Part shown: in pieces, positions 40,372 to 47,074 of the stretch
Layout of the letters: each line of letters opens with the position of its first letter
Position numbering within the stretch: position 1 is the stretch's first letter
Origin: UBA6197 sp047638075
GTDB taxonomy: Bacteria; Pseudomonadota; Alphaproteobacteria; Rhodobacterales; Rhodobacteraceae
Direction: 5' to 3'
DNA: 47,074 bases
NCBI RefSeq assembly: GCF_047638075.1
Contig: NZ_JBLJBV010000044.1
Location: 1-47,074, forward strand
Notes under the pieces: model-generated
Told to the model about the DNA's origin: nothing
The model's input: only the letters and a program-made list of their open reading frames with translations
Databases searched by the model: none
Made by a program: the position numbers and the translations under genes

Positions 40372-41844
40372 TCAGTCGATCCAGTGCACCGCCGTCAGAT
40401 CGTTTGCCTGCGTGGGCGAATTTTCCCATAGCCCCTCGATCTTGGCATTGGCGACGCCGGTCTTGGCCAGTTGGAACAGATAGACGTTGACGTAATCATC
40501 CGCGATCATCGTCTGCGCGGCTTTCAACAGGTCGGACCGTTTCGCGGGATCGGTGGTGATCGCCAGTTCATCCATCAGCGCGATGAATTCGGGGCGGCCA
40601 TATTGGAAGTAATAGTCCAGCCGGGCATAGATGCCGATATCCATCGGCTCGGTATGGCTGATTACCGTCAGGTCAAAGTCATGGTTCTTGAACACCTGTT
40701 CCAGCCACTGCGCCCATTCAAGATTGGATACCTCGGTTTGAATACCCACGGCGGCCAGTTCCGAGGCGATGATTTCGCCACCGCGCCGCGCATAGGTGGG
40801 GGGCGGCAGGGCCAGACGCAGCTTCAGGTTTGCGACCCCGGCTTCGGCCAGCAGCGCCTTGGATTTTTCCGGGTCATAGGCCGATTGCGCGGTCAGGTCG
40901 ATGTAATCGGGGTTATGCGGGGCGAAATGCGTGCCGATTGGCGTGCCATAGCCGAACATCGCGCCGTCGATAATGTCTTGGCGGTTGACCGCATGGGCAA
41001 TGGCCTCGCGTATCTTGATGTTATCCAAGGGGGGGGCGGCGTTGTTCATCGCTAGAATTGTCTCGCCCTCGGTCGTGCCGACGATGACCTTGAAGCGCGG
41101 ATCGGCGGCCAGTTGCGGCAGGGTTTCGGGCGCGGGGAAGTTGGGGAAGGCATCGACATCGCCCGCCATCACCGCCGCAAAAGCGGCAGTCGGGTCAGAG
41201 ATGAAGCGGAAGGTGGCCTTGGTCAGCGCCGGTTTTTCGCCCCAATAGCCGGGGTAGGCGATCAGGGTAACATGGTCGCCCTGCGCCCATTCGGCAAAGG
41301 CGAAGGGGCCGGTGCCGACGGGGTGCGTGGCGGCCGTTGCCGCCGTTTCTGGCGCCAGGATCACCGCATCACCCCAAGCCATTTTCCAATCAAACGCCCC
41401 ATCGGGCGCCTTTAGCGTGATCTGCACGGTGGCCGGGTCCAGCACATCGACTGTGGTGATCCCCTCGAACAGGGCCTTTTGCGCATTGGCACTATTGGGC
41501 GCGCGGGCGCGATCAAGGCTGAACTTGACATCCTCGGCGTCAAAGGGGCTGCCATCGTGAAAGGTCACGCCCTGATGCAGGGTAAAGGTCCAGACCTTGC
41601 CCTCGTCTGTAATCTGCCAGCTTTCCGCAAGGCCGGGGTGCACCGCGCCGTCAGGGCCAAAGCGGGTAAGCCCCTCGAAAAGGTTGGCATAAACCACCTC
41701 ATCAATGGCGGCGGCAGCGCCCGAGGTGGGGTCAAGGTTCGGGGGTTCCAACACCATGCCAAGGGTCAGTGTCGTGGGTGCCGCAACTGCCGACCCAGCG
41801 CAAAACACAAGTGCGGCGACCGAAAATTTCAAGCGCGCGAACAT
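40372..41844 (-). CDS. ABC transporter substrate-binding protein, family 5
   Basis: 490-residue periplasmic binding protein of the SBP_bac_5 (DppA/OppA) family. Signal peptide MFARLKFSVAALVFCAGSAVAA is cleaved near residue 22. Family features: EPPNLDPTSG near residue 33, NLFEGLTRFGPDG near 55, VTFHDGSPFDAEDVKFSLDRA near 93-113 (the family signature region), and a C-terminal VYLFQLAKTGV. It has AGGGA upstream of the ATG. It delivers its ligand, probably a peptide, to the two permeases encoded downstream beyond the antisense L,D-transpeptidase gene. It is divergent from panB; the shared 190-base gap holds a short palindrome. Confidence 0.93.
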   Translation of the reverse strand: MFARLKFSVAALVFCAGSAVAAPTTLTLGMVLEPPNLDPTSGAAAAIDEVVYANLFEGLTRFGPDGAVHPGLAESWQITDEGKVWTFTLHQGVTFHDGSPFDAEDVKFSLDRARAPNSANAQKALFEGITTVDVLDPATVQITLKAPDGAFDWKMAWGDAVILAPETAATAATHPVGTGPFAFAEWAQGDHVTLIAYPGYWGEKPALTKATFRFISDPTAAFAAVMAGDVDAFPNFPAPETLPQLAADPRFKVIVGTTEGETILAMNNAAPPLDNIKIREAIAHAVNRQDIIDGAMFGYGTPIGTHFAPHNPDYIDLTAQSAYDPEKSKALLAEAGVANLKLRLALPPPTYARRGGEIIASELAAVGIQTEVSNLEWAQWLEQVFKNHDFDLTVISHTEPMDIGIYARLDYYFQYGRPEFIALMDELAITTDPAKRSDLLKAAQTMIADDYVNVYLFQLAKTGVANAKIEGLWENSPTQANDLTAVHWID

Positions 41845-41956
41845 GAAGATCCCTTTTCGGTGTGGCAGCATTCGCTGTATAATTGACCCGATTTTCGCGC
41901 CGATCAAGCGGCTTGCGTGCGCTTTAATGGGCAAAGCCAGACGAAAATCCATAATT

Positions 41957-41971
41957 TGCTGCGTCGCAGCA
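41957..41971. promoter_or_regulatory. 15-bp palindrome between panB and the ABC operon
   Basis: TGCTGCGTCGCAGCA is a perfect palindrome with one central base, 113 bases upstream of the substrate-binding protein ATG and 66 bases upstream of panB. On the minus strand TTATAC at about 41879-41884 with TTGATC further upstream could be the transporter promoter. The palindrome may be an operator; no regulator gene is adjacent. Confidence 0.35.
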
Positions 41972-42036
41972 TGAAGAAACTTCCCTAAGCGGTGCGGCAT
42001 CGTTATCAAGGTATAAGCCACATGAGGGAGGTCATG

Positions 42037-42870
42037 ATGAGTGCCACAAGTCCGGCTCGTGCCAAGATGCCCAGTGATATCGCTGCCATGAAAGGTGTAT
42101 CGCCCATCGTTTGCCTGACGGCCTATACCACGCCAATGGCGCGCGTGGTCGATGGTCATTGCGATCTGGTTCTGGTTGGGGACTCGGTCGGGATGGTGCT
42201 GCATGGCCTGCCCTCGACGCTGGGGGTGACGATGGAGATGATGGTGCTGCATGGTCGCGCGGTTGCCCGCGGGATCAGCCGCGCGCTGGTGGTCATCGAC
42301 ATGCCGTTTGGCAGCTATGAAGAAGGCCCGGCGCAGGCCTTTGCCAATGCGGCGCGGCTGATGGCCGAAACCGGGGCCGGTGCGGTCAAACTGGAAGGCG
42401 GACGGCATATGGCCGATACGATTGCCTTTCTGGTGGCGCGCGGGGTGCCGGTGATGGCGCATATAGGGCTGACGCCGCAGGCGGTGAATACGCTAGGCGG
42501 CTATAAGGTGCAGGGCCGCGGCGACGATGCCCAAAGGCTGCGCGATGACGCGGTAGCGGTGGCACAGGCCGGGGCGTTCGCCGTGGTGCTGGAAAAGGTG
42601 CCCGCGACGTTGGCCGATGAGATCACGGCGATGCTGGCTATTCCGACGGTGGGGATCGGGGCCTCGGCGGGGTGCGACGGACAGGTGCTGGTGGTAGATG
42701 ACATGCTGGGAATGTTCACCGGTTTTCGGCCAAAATTCGTGCGCCGCTTTGGCGAATTGGGGGCAGCGGCTGAACAGGCCGTGGCCGATTACGCCGCCGC
42801 CGTGCGGGCGCGCGAATTTCCGGGCGCAGAGCATGTCTTTGCCAGCGAGTTGAAAGAGCCGCAGAAATGA
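42037..42870 (+). CDS. panB: 3-methyl-2-oxobutanoate hydroxymethyltransferase
   Basis: First committed step of pantothenate (vitamin B5) synthesis: transfers a hydroxymethyl group from methylene-tetrahydrofolate to ketoisovalerate. 277 residues from ATG 42037; ATG 42034 is adjacent but its spacing to GGGAGG is too short. Features: LTAYTTPMARVVD near 26, metal-binding LVLVGDSVGMVLHG near 45-58, DMPFGSYEEG near 88, KLEGG near 118, MAHIGLTPQ near 140 and the catalytic-site Glu in VLEKVP near 185. It overlaps panC by four bases, so panBC is an operon. Confidence 0.96.
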   Translation: MSATSPARAKMPSDIAAMKGVSPIVCLTAYTTPMARVVDGHCDLVLVGDSVGMVLHGLPSTLGVTMEMMVLHGRAVARGISRALVVIDMPFGSYEEGPAQAFANAARLMAETGAGAVKLEGGRHMADTIAFLVARGVPVMAHIGLTPQAVNTLGGYKVQGRGDDAQRLRDDAVAVAQAGAFAVVLEKVPATLADEITAMLAIPTVGIGASAGCDGQVLVVDDMLGMFTGFRPKFVRRFGELGAAAEQAVADYAAAVRAREFPGAEHVFASELKEPQK

Positions 42871-43706
42871 CCGCCATCATCCGCACCGGGGCCGCGCTGC
42901 GCGACAAGGTGGCAGGCTGGAAACGCGCGGGCGCGTTGGTTGGGGTCGTGCCCACGATGGGCGCGCTGCATGACGGCCATCTAAGCCTTGCCCGCGCCGC
43001 CAGAGCCAGTTCTGACCGGGTGATCGTGACGGTCTTTGTGAACCCCAAACAGTTCAACAACCCCAACGATCTGGCGAATTACCCCAAAACCGAAGCGCAG
43101 GATCTGGCCCTGCTGAAGGCCGAGGGGGTTGATGTGCTGTTCGCCCCCGGCCCGGACGAGGTTTACCCCGCAGGCTTTGCCACCACCGTTTCGGTCGCGG
43201 GCGTGTCGGAACCGCTGGAGGGCGCGCACCGTCCGGGACATTTTGACGGGGTCGCCACGGTGGTCAGCAAACTGTTTGGAATGACGCAGGCGGGACGCGC
43301 CTTTTTTGGCGAAAAGGACTGGCAGCAGTTGCAGGTCGTGCGTCGTCTGGTGGCGGACCTCAACATCCCGATCCAGATCATCGGTTGCCCGACAATTCGT
43401 GAATCTGACGGCTTGGCGATGTCGTCACGCAATGTGCGACTGACGACTGCTGAGCGTGCCATAGCCCCGGCGCTGCAGGGGGCGTTGCAAACCGCCGCCA
43501 AAGATCTGCGGGCCGGGCTACCCGCCGGCAAGGCCCTGGCAGCGGCCGCTGTGCAAATCATCTCGGCGGGTTTTGCAAACGTCGAATATCTTGAACTGCG
43601 TGCCGCCGAGGGGTTGGCACCGCTAACCGCCCTTACCGCGCCGGCGCGGCTTTTGGTGGCCGCGCAGTTGGGGGAAGTGCGCCTGATCGACAATATACCG
43701 GTTTGA
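42867..43706 (+). CDS. panC: Pantothenate synthetase
   Basis: Condenses pantoate with beta-alanine using ATP to make pantothenate. 279 residues. Nucleotidyltransferase signatures: VVPTMGALHDGHLSL near 28-42 (HIGH-like HDGH), VTVFVNPKQF near 55-64 and KDWQQLQVVRRLV near 150, with MSSRNVRL near 189 (KMSKS-equivalent). It overlaps panB by ATGA. Beta-alanine supply (panD) is not in the window. The gene is followed by a 570-base stretch without an identified gene. Confidence 0.97.
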   Translation: MTAIIRTGAALRDKVAGWKRAGALVGVVPTMGALHDGHLSLARAARASSDRVIVTVFVNPKQFNNPNDLANYPKTEAQDLALLKAEGVDVLFAPGPDEVYPAGFATTVSVAGVSEPLEGAHRPGHFDGVATVVSKLFGMTQAGRAFFGEKDWQQLQVVRRLVADLNIPIQIIGCPTIRESDGLAMSSRNVRLTTAERAIAPALQGALQTAAKDLRAGLPAGKALAAAAVQIISAGFANVEYLELRAAEGLAPLTALTAPARLLVAAQLGEVRLIDNIPV

Positions 43707-44280
43707 AGCAGCAAAGCGCGCGAACTCGCTATCACCACCAGCGCCCTCTACCCGCCCGAAAATGAAAACCAACAGCGAGGATAGCCGGATCTGGGTACCT
43801 TTCAATCAGAAGGGATCGGAATTCACTGGGTTAGGCGCAGCACCCAAAACACTGTTGATATTGCCGAGAAAAATAGCTGATCGTGATGAACAGACCCAAA
43901 ATGGTGATCTAAGCTTTGCCACCCCGGAATCAGAAAAAGACGATGGTAGTATCCTCGATACCTTGGCCGCCATTCCGAAGACTGGACAAAACGGCAAAGC
44001 TGCAGCCAGGTGATTTGGTAAGGTGGTGCCCGAAAATATGGTATGCGGAAACGGGGAAGATAGGGATGAAATCGCGGCGCCAAAAATCCAGGCTTGGTGG
44101 CCACCCACGGCACCTTGAGCGTGTGGTGGGTTGGCAACGGTGCAGGCGCCTGGGATACCCGATTGGCAAAGTGATGATCTTTTTGAGAAGACAGGCTATG
44201 AAATGTCGCGCAACCAAAGTCGGTGCGCGCGCTGATTTGCAGATCAACCGGCGCTACCAACGGGTTTTAAGGGGATACGT
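43707..44280. other. 574-bp stretch of unassigned sequence
   Basis: Visibly more A/T-rich than its surroundings, with many AAA/TTT runs. It holds several overlapping open frames: about 83 codons from 43762 (+), 122 codons from 43916 (+, ending at 44284) and about 145 codons from 44260 (-). None has a convincing ribosome site or a family I recognise. It may be a decayed gene, a foreign insertion or an untranslated RNA region. The last 25 bases contain AAGGGGA, the ribosome site of the next gene. Confidence 0.45.
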
Positions 44281-44559
44281 GTGATCGGGATCATCCGGGC
44301 GGCAATATTCGGGTTTATCGGGCTTTCGTTGATTTATTTCCTGATGTCAGTCTATTCGCGTTCACTGGCGCGCGAACGGCTGGAAAAGGAATGGGCCGAA
44401 GACCCGCCCGAAGGCTCTGGTGAAACCGAACGCGATGCCTATATCAGGGCGGGCATGCGCGATTACGAAAAAAGCCTGCGCAAGAAATTGGTGGTGCTGG
44501 TCTATATCATTCCCGCGCTGGTGATTGGCGTGACGATCTATCTGGTGAATTATCAATAG
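44281..44559 (+). CDS. Conserved small membrane protein (92 aa)
   Basis: 92 residues from a GTG start with AAGGGGA about three to nine bases upstream. Two hydrophobic helices, residues 3-23 (GIIRAAIFGFIGLSLIYFLM) and 69-90 (VVLVYIIPALVIGVTIYLV), flank a charged loop (SRSLARERLEKEWAEDPPEG and ERDAYIRAGMRDYEKSLRKK). The layout suggests a helical-hairpin inner-membrane protein with the charged loop on one side. It is 10 bases from the DUF1523 gene and probably co-transcribed with it. I do not know a function. Confidence 0.8.
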   Translation: MIGIIRAAIFGFIGLSLIYFLMSVYSRSLARERLEKEWAEDPPEGSGETERDAYIRAGMRDYEKSLRKKLVVLVYIIPALVIGVTIYLVNYQ

Positions 44560-44569
44560 GAGGCCTGCG

Positions 44570-45253
44570 ATGTGGGGCTATGTGAAATGGACGTTCCGTG
44601 TCGTCGTGGTGTTGTTGCTGGTTGCGTTCTTCCACTACACACTGCCGCAACACGACGTGGTGCGCATCACGCGGACCTTCAATCAGTTGACAACGATCGG
44701 CAGCAACCGGCTGTTTTACGCGTCGCCTGATAGCGGCACCGTCGCCAGCGGTGTCGATGAAAAGCGCGATATCCGCTTTATCGATTCGGTGCGCCCGAAT
44801 GGCAAGGTGGTCGTCTACCGCAATGAAGATACCGGCTGGATCTGGCCACCCTATTTCAAATACGACAGCGCAAACCTTCAGGCTCAGGCGTCCAACATGA
44901 CCTCGACCGAGGCGTCGCCAAAATGGGTAATGGTCACCCATTACGGCTGGCGGATGCCGATCTTTTCAATCTATCCCAACGCGGTGGCGATAAAACCCGT
45001 GTCCGGGCCCGATGCGACGGTGTTCCCTTGGGTCAACGTCATCATCCTGATCGCGCTCTTGCTGATTGCGCTGATGATCCGCCGGATGTGGCTGCAATTT
45101 CGCGAACGCACCATCGACCCGGCACTGCAAGATGCGCGCGAGGCATGGGACGATGTCGAAACCCGAACGGATGCCGCCTCGGACCGGGCGCGCGGCACTT
45201 GGGGCCGGTTCAAACGCTGGCTAGGCAGCTTTGGCAGCAGATCCCGTTTTTGA
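44570..45253 (+). CDS. DUF1523 family membrane protein
   Basis: 227-residue protein of the DUF1523 family. An N-terminal helix (residues 8-24, FRVVVVLLLVAFFHYTLP) is followed by a predicted periplasmic domain with HDVVRITRTFNQL near 29. The aromatic stretch ASPKWVMVTHYGWRMPIFSIYPNAV is near 115-140 (in two blocks), and a second helix lies at about 155-172. The C-terminal cytoplasmic part is charged and helical and ends RRFKRWLGSF-like and basic. AGGAGG lies upstream of the ATG. It pairs with the preceding small membrane protein; function unknown. A copy of the dispersed repeat follows 9 bases after the stop. Confidence 0.88.
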   Translation: MWGYVKWTFRVVVVLLLVAFFHYTLPQHDVVRITRTFNQLTTIGSNRLFYASPDSGTVASGVDEKRDIRFIDSVRPNGKVVVYRNEDTGWIWPPYFKYDSANLQAQASNMTSTEASPKWVMVTHYGWRMPIFSIYPNAVAIKPVSGPDATVFPWVNVIILIALLLIALMIRRMWLQFRERTIDPALQDAREAWDDVETRTDAASDRARGTWGRFKRWLGSFGSRSRF

Positions 45254-45261
45254 CCTGCGGC

Positions 45262-45296
45262 TTTTCGTTGGCGTAAATACTCCCGCCGGAGGCTCC
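45262..45296. repeat. Single arm of the dispersed palindrome family
   Basis: This 35-base copy is identical at 31 of 35 positions to the left arm at 23184-23218, including the full core AAATACTCCCGCCGGAGG. The expected complementary arm downstream is present only as a degenerate stub (GAAGCCTCGGCCGCC around 45313). It lies between the DUF1523 stop and deoC. Confidence 0.8.
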
Positions 45297-45382
45297 GACA
45301 GTTTCCGTTGAAGCCTCGGCCGCCATTCGTTAGCCTTCGCGGGTTGGCTACCCGATGCGGCTTGCCCGAAGGAGGCGAAAAA

Positions 45383-46348
45383 TTGGCACCCCCAAACCCG
45401 GATGGAGTCTTGCGTAACGCGGGCGTGGCGTTGGCGCCCGACTGGTTCACGCAGGTTGCGGTGAACACGCCCGCGGCCGTGCATCGGGCGCAAAGCCTTG
45501 CCGGGCGGCGGAGCCTCAAAAAGGAATGGCAGGCGGCTTGGCTGGTCAATGGGGTCCGCTGCATGGACCTGACCACCCTCGCCGGGGATGACACCGAAGA
45601 CCGCGTGGCGCGGCTTTGTGCCAAGGCGCGCGCCCCGCTGGCGCCGCATATCCTTGCGGGGCTGGGGCTGGAATCGCTGCAAACAGGGGCGGTGTGCGTT
45701 TACCCGACAATGGTTGCCGCTGCAGTTCGGGCGCTGGCGGGGTCGGGCATTCCGGTCGCCTCGGTTGCGACAGGGTTTCCGGCGGGGTTGATGCCGCTTG
45801 ATCTGCGCTTGGCCGAAATCCGCTATGCCCTGGATCAGGGCGCCGCGGAAATTGACATCGTGATCTCCAGATCACTGGTGCTGCGCGGCGATTGGGCCGC
45901 TCTTTATGAGGAGATTGCCGCCATGCGTGACGCCTGTGGGCCTGCGCATATGAAGGCAATTTTGGCCACCGGCGATCTGGCAACGCTGCGCAACGTCTAT
46001 AAAGCCAGCATGGTCGCGATGCAGGCGGGCGCTGATTTCATCAAGACCTCAACCGGGAAAGAGGGTGTCAACGCAACGCTGCCGGTCAGTTTGGTGATGC
46101 TGCGGGCGCTACGCGATTATGGCGCGCGGACCGGGTTCAGGGTCGGGTTCAAACCTGCGGGGGGTATGAAAACCGCCAAGGATGCGCTGGCCTGGCAGGT
46201 TTTGATGCGCGAAGAATTGGGCCGCGACTGGTTGCGCCCGGGTCTGTTTCGATTGGGTGCCTCAAGCATGTTGGGCGATATCGAACGCCAACTCGAACAT
46301 TTTGTGACCGGGCGCTATGCGTCCTCAACGCGCCACGCGCTTGCCTGA
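45383..46348 (+). CDS. deoC: Deoxyribose-phosphate aldolase
   Basis: Cleaves 2-deoxyribose-5-phosphate to glyceraldehyde-3-phosphate and acetaldehyde in deoxynucleoside breakdown. I choose TTG 45383, which has GGAGG seven bases upstream, giving 321 residues; the frame continues upstream to 45308 without a better start. Class I aldolase features: CVYPTMV near 112, EIDIVISRS near 155, MKAILATGDL near 190 (catalytic Lys region), and the Schiff-base Lys in FIKTSTGKEG near 215. GFKPAGGMKTAKDAL near 256 holds the phosphate-binding Gly and second Lys. It is followed after 8 bases by an aldehyde dehydrogenase gene that could remove the acetaldehyde. Confidence 0.95.
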   Translation: MAPPNPDGVLRNAGVALAPDWFTQVAVNTPAAVHRAQSLAGRRSLKKEWQAAWLVNGVRCMDLTTLAGDDTEDRVARLCAKARAPLAPHILAGLGLESLQTGAVCVYPTMVAAAVRALAGSGIPVASVATGFPAGLMPLDLRLAEIRYALDQGAAEIDIVISRSLVLRGDWAALYEEIAAMRDACGPAHMKAILATGDLATLRNVYKASMVAMQAGADFIKTSTGKEGVNATLPVSLVMLRALRDYGARTGFRVGFKPAGGMKTAKDALAWQVLMREELGRDWLRPGLFRLGASSMLGDIERQLEHFVTGRYASSTRHALA

Positions 46349-46356
46349 GGGATGAG

Positions 46357-47074
46357 ATGGTTACCGTGACAGAGATACTGGAAACGATGGAATACGGTCC
46401 CGCCCCCGAGGCCTCGGGCGAGGTGACAGCGTGGCTCGCCGCCCACGGGCCGTTCGGGCATTTCATCAACGGGGCTTTCACCGCACCGGAGACGCTGTTT
46501 GAAACCGTGAACCCCGCAACCGGGAAGGTGTTGGCAAAGGTCAGCCAAGGATCGGCCAAGGACATTGCGGCCGCCGTGGCCGCCGCCCGTGCAGCCCAAG
46601 CGCCATGGGCGGCGCTAAGCGGCCATGAGCGGGCGAAATATCTTTATGCGATTGCCCGCCACATTCAAAAGCGTGACCGATTTCTGGCGGTGCTGGAGGT
46701 CTTGGACAACGGCAAGCCGATCCGCGAGGCGCGCGACATCGACGTGCCTTTGGTGGTGCGCCATTTCTACCATCATGCCGGCTGGGCCGAGACGCTGGAG
46801 GATGAGTTTCCCGCGCACCGCCCCGTGGGTGTTTGCGGCCAGATCATCCCATGGAACTTTCCACTGCTGATGCTGGCATGGAAAATCGCACCTGCCTTGG
46901 CTGCCGGAAATACGGTTGTGCTGAAACCCGCTGAATACACCCCGCTGACCGCCCTGGCCTTTGCCGGGATCTGCGCCGAGGTTGGGCTTCCGGCGGGCGT
47001 GGTGAATATCGTCACCGGCAATGGCGATACCGGGGCGGCGCTGGTCGCGGCCAAGGTGGACAAGATCGCCTTTA
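46357..47074 (+). CDS. Aldehyde dehydrogenase, 3' end outside window
   Basis: First 239 residues of an NAD(P)-dependent aldehyde dehydrogenase, open to the right edge. The start at ATG 46357 gives a leader MVTVTEILETMEYGPAPEAS before the ALDH fold begins with HFINGAFTAPE. It includes VNPATGKVLAKV (about 51), GQIIPWNFPLLMLAWKIAPA (about 162-181) and the cofactor motif VVLKPAEYTPL near 189, with the usual Lys. The catalytic Cys lies beyond the window. It follows deoC by 8 bases, so oxidation of the acetaldehyde made by DeoC is its likely job. From memory, homologues beside deoC in this bacterial family can be long, double-domain proteins; that cannot be checked here. Confidence 0.9.
   Translation, partial: MVTVTEILETMEYGPAPEASGEVTAWLAAHGPFGHFINGAFTAPETLFETVNPATGKVLAKVSQGSAKDIAAAVAAARAAQAPWAALSGHERAKYLYAIARHIQKRDRFLAVLEVLDNGKPIREARDIDVPLVVRHFYHHAGWAETLEDEFPAHRPVGVCGQIIPWNFPLLMLAWKIAPALAAGNTVVLKPAEYTPLTALAFAGICAEVGLPAGVVNIVTGNGDTGAALVAAKVDKIAF

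Overview
The window is GC-rich (about mid-60s % by eye) chromosomal DNA of an alphaproteobacterium, most likely a member of the Rhodobacteraceae (Roseobacter-like). The evidence is the protein repertoire (Mcl1-type malyl-CoA lyase, TrcR/DUF1013, COQ9 next to rpsU, DUF1523, a TIGR02302/DUF4175 protein) and the gene order argH - small lipoprotein - lysA - TIGR02302 - zinc ribbon - ftsEX - plsC. No tRNA, rRNA, CRISPR array, phage or insertion sequence was seen. Almost everything looks like vertically inherited housekeeping or transport genes.

Layout. 1-9136: end of argH, two tiny lipoprotein genes, a DUF2834 membrane protein, lysA, a large Gln-rich TIGR02302 membrane protein, a divergent zinc-ribbon protein, ftsE-ftsX-plsC. 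9161-14747: accA (-), GyrI-like protein (+), mcl1 (-), then a DgcA-like acyl-glutamate/dipeptide epimerase with a D-amino acid transaminase (+), facing an N-formylglutamate amidohydrolase homologue (-). 14887-21503: pyk, small membrane protein, rpmI-rplT, and pheS and pheT split by an antisense lipoprotein gene. 21579-28110: GMC oxidoreductase, GST, mscL, ald with a divergent Lrp regulator, trkH, rpsU. 28217-33905: COQ9, quinone oxidoreductase, RNase T2, trcR, succinate-semialdehyde dehydrogenase, alpha/beta hydrolase. 33895-41844: DmpA-type P1 peptidase and a peptide-type ABC transporter (substrate-binding protein, cupin, two permeases, fused double ATPase), interrupted by an L,D-transpeptidase on the other strand. 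42037-47074: panB-panC, an unassigned stretch, two conserved membrane proteins, deoC and the start of an aldehyde dehydrogenase gene.

The most unusual structure is a family of dispersed palindromic elements built on GAGTATTT-N3-CCAAA(G/A)AAAA and its complement. Five loci carry it: a perfect 36-bp-arm hairpin between two convergent genes, single or degenerate copies at three other gene ends, and one perfect 23-bp-arm copy inside an open reading frame. The last encodes the linker between the two ATPase domains of the peptide ABC transporter and contains A8/T8 tracts. This is the main lead in the window.

Several genes bear on D-amino acid, peptide or cell-wall metabolism: the DgcA-like epimerase, D-amino acid transaminase, alanine dehydrogenase, P1 aminopeptidase, peptide ABC importer and L,D-transpeptidase. 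They do not form one operon, so a joint system is only a hypothesis. All functions are inferred from sequence reading without database searches.
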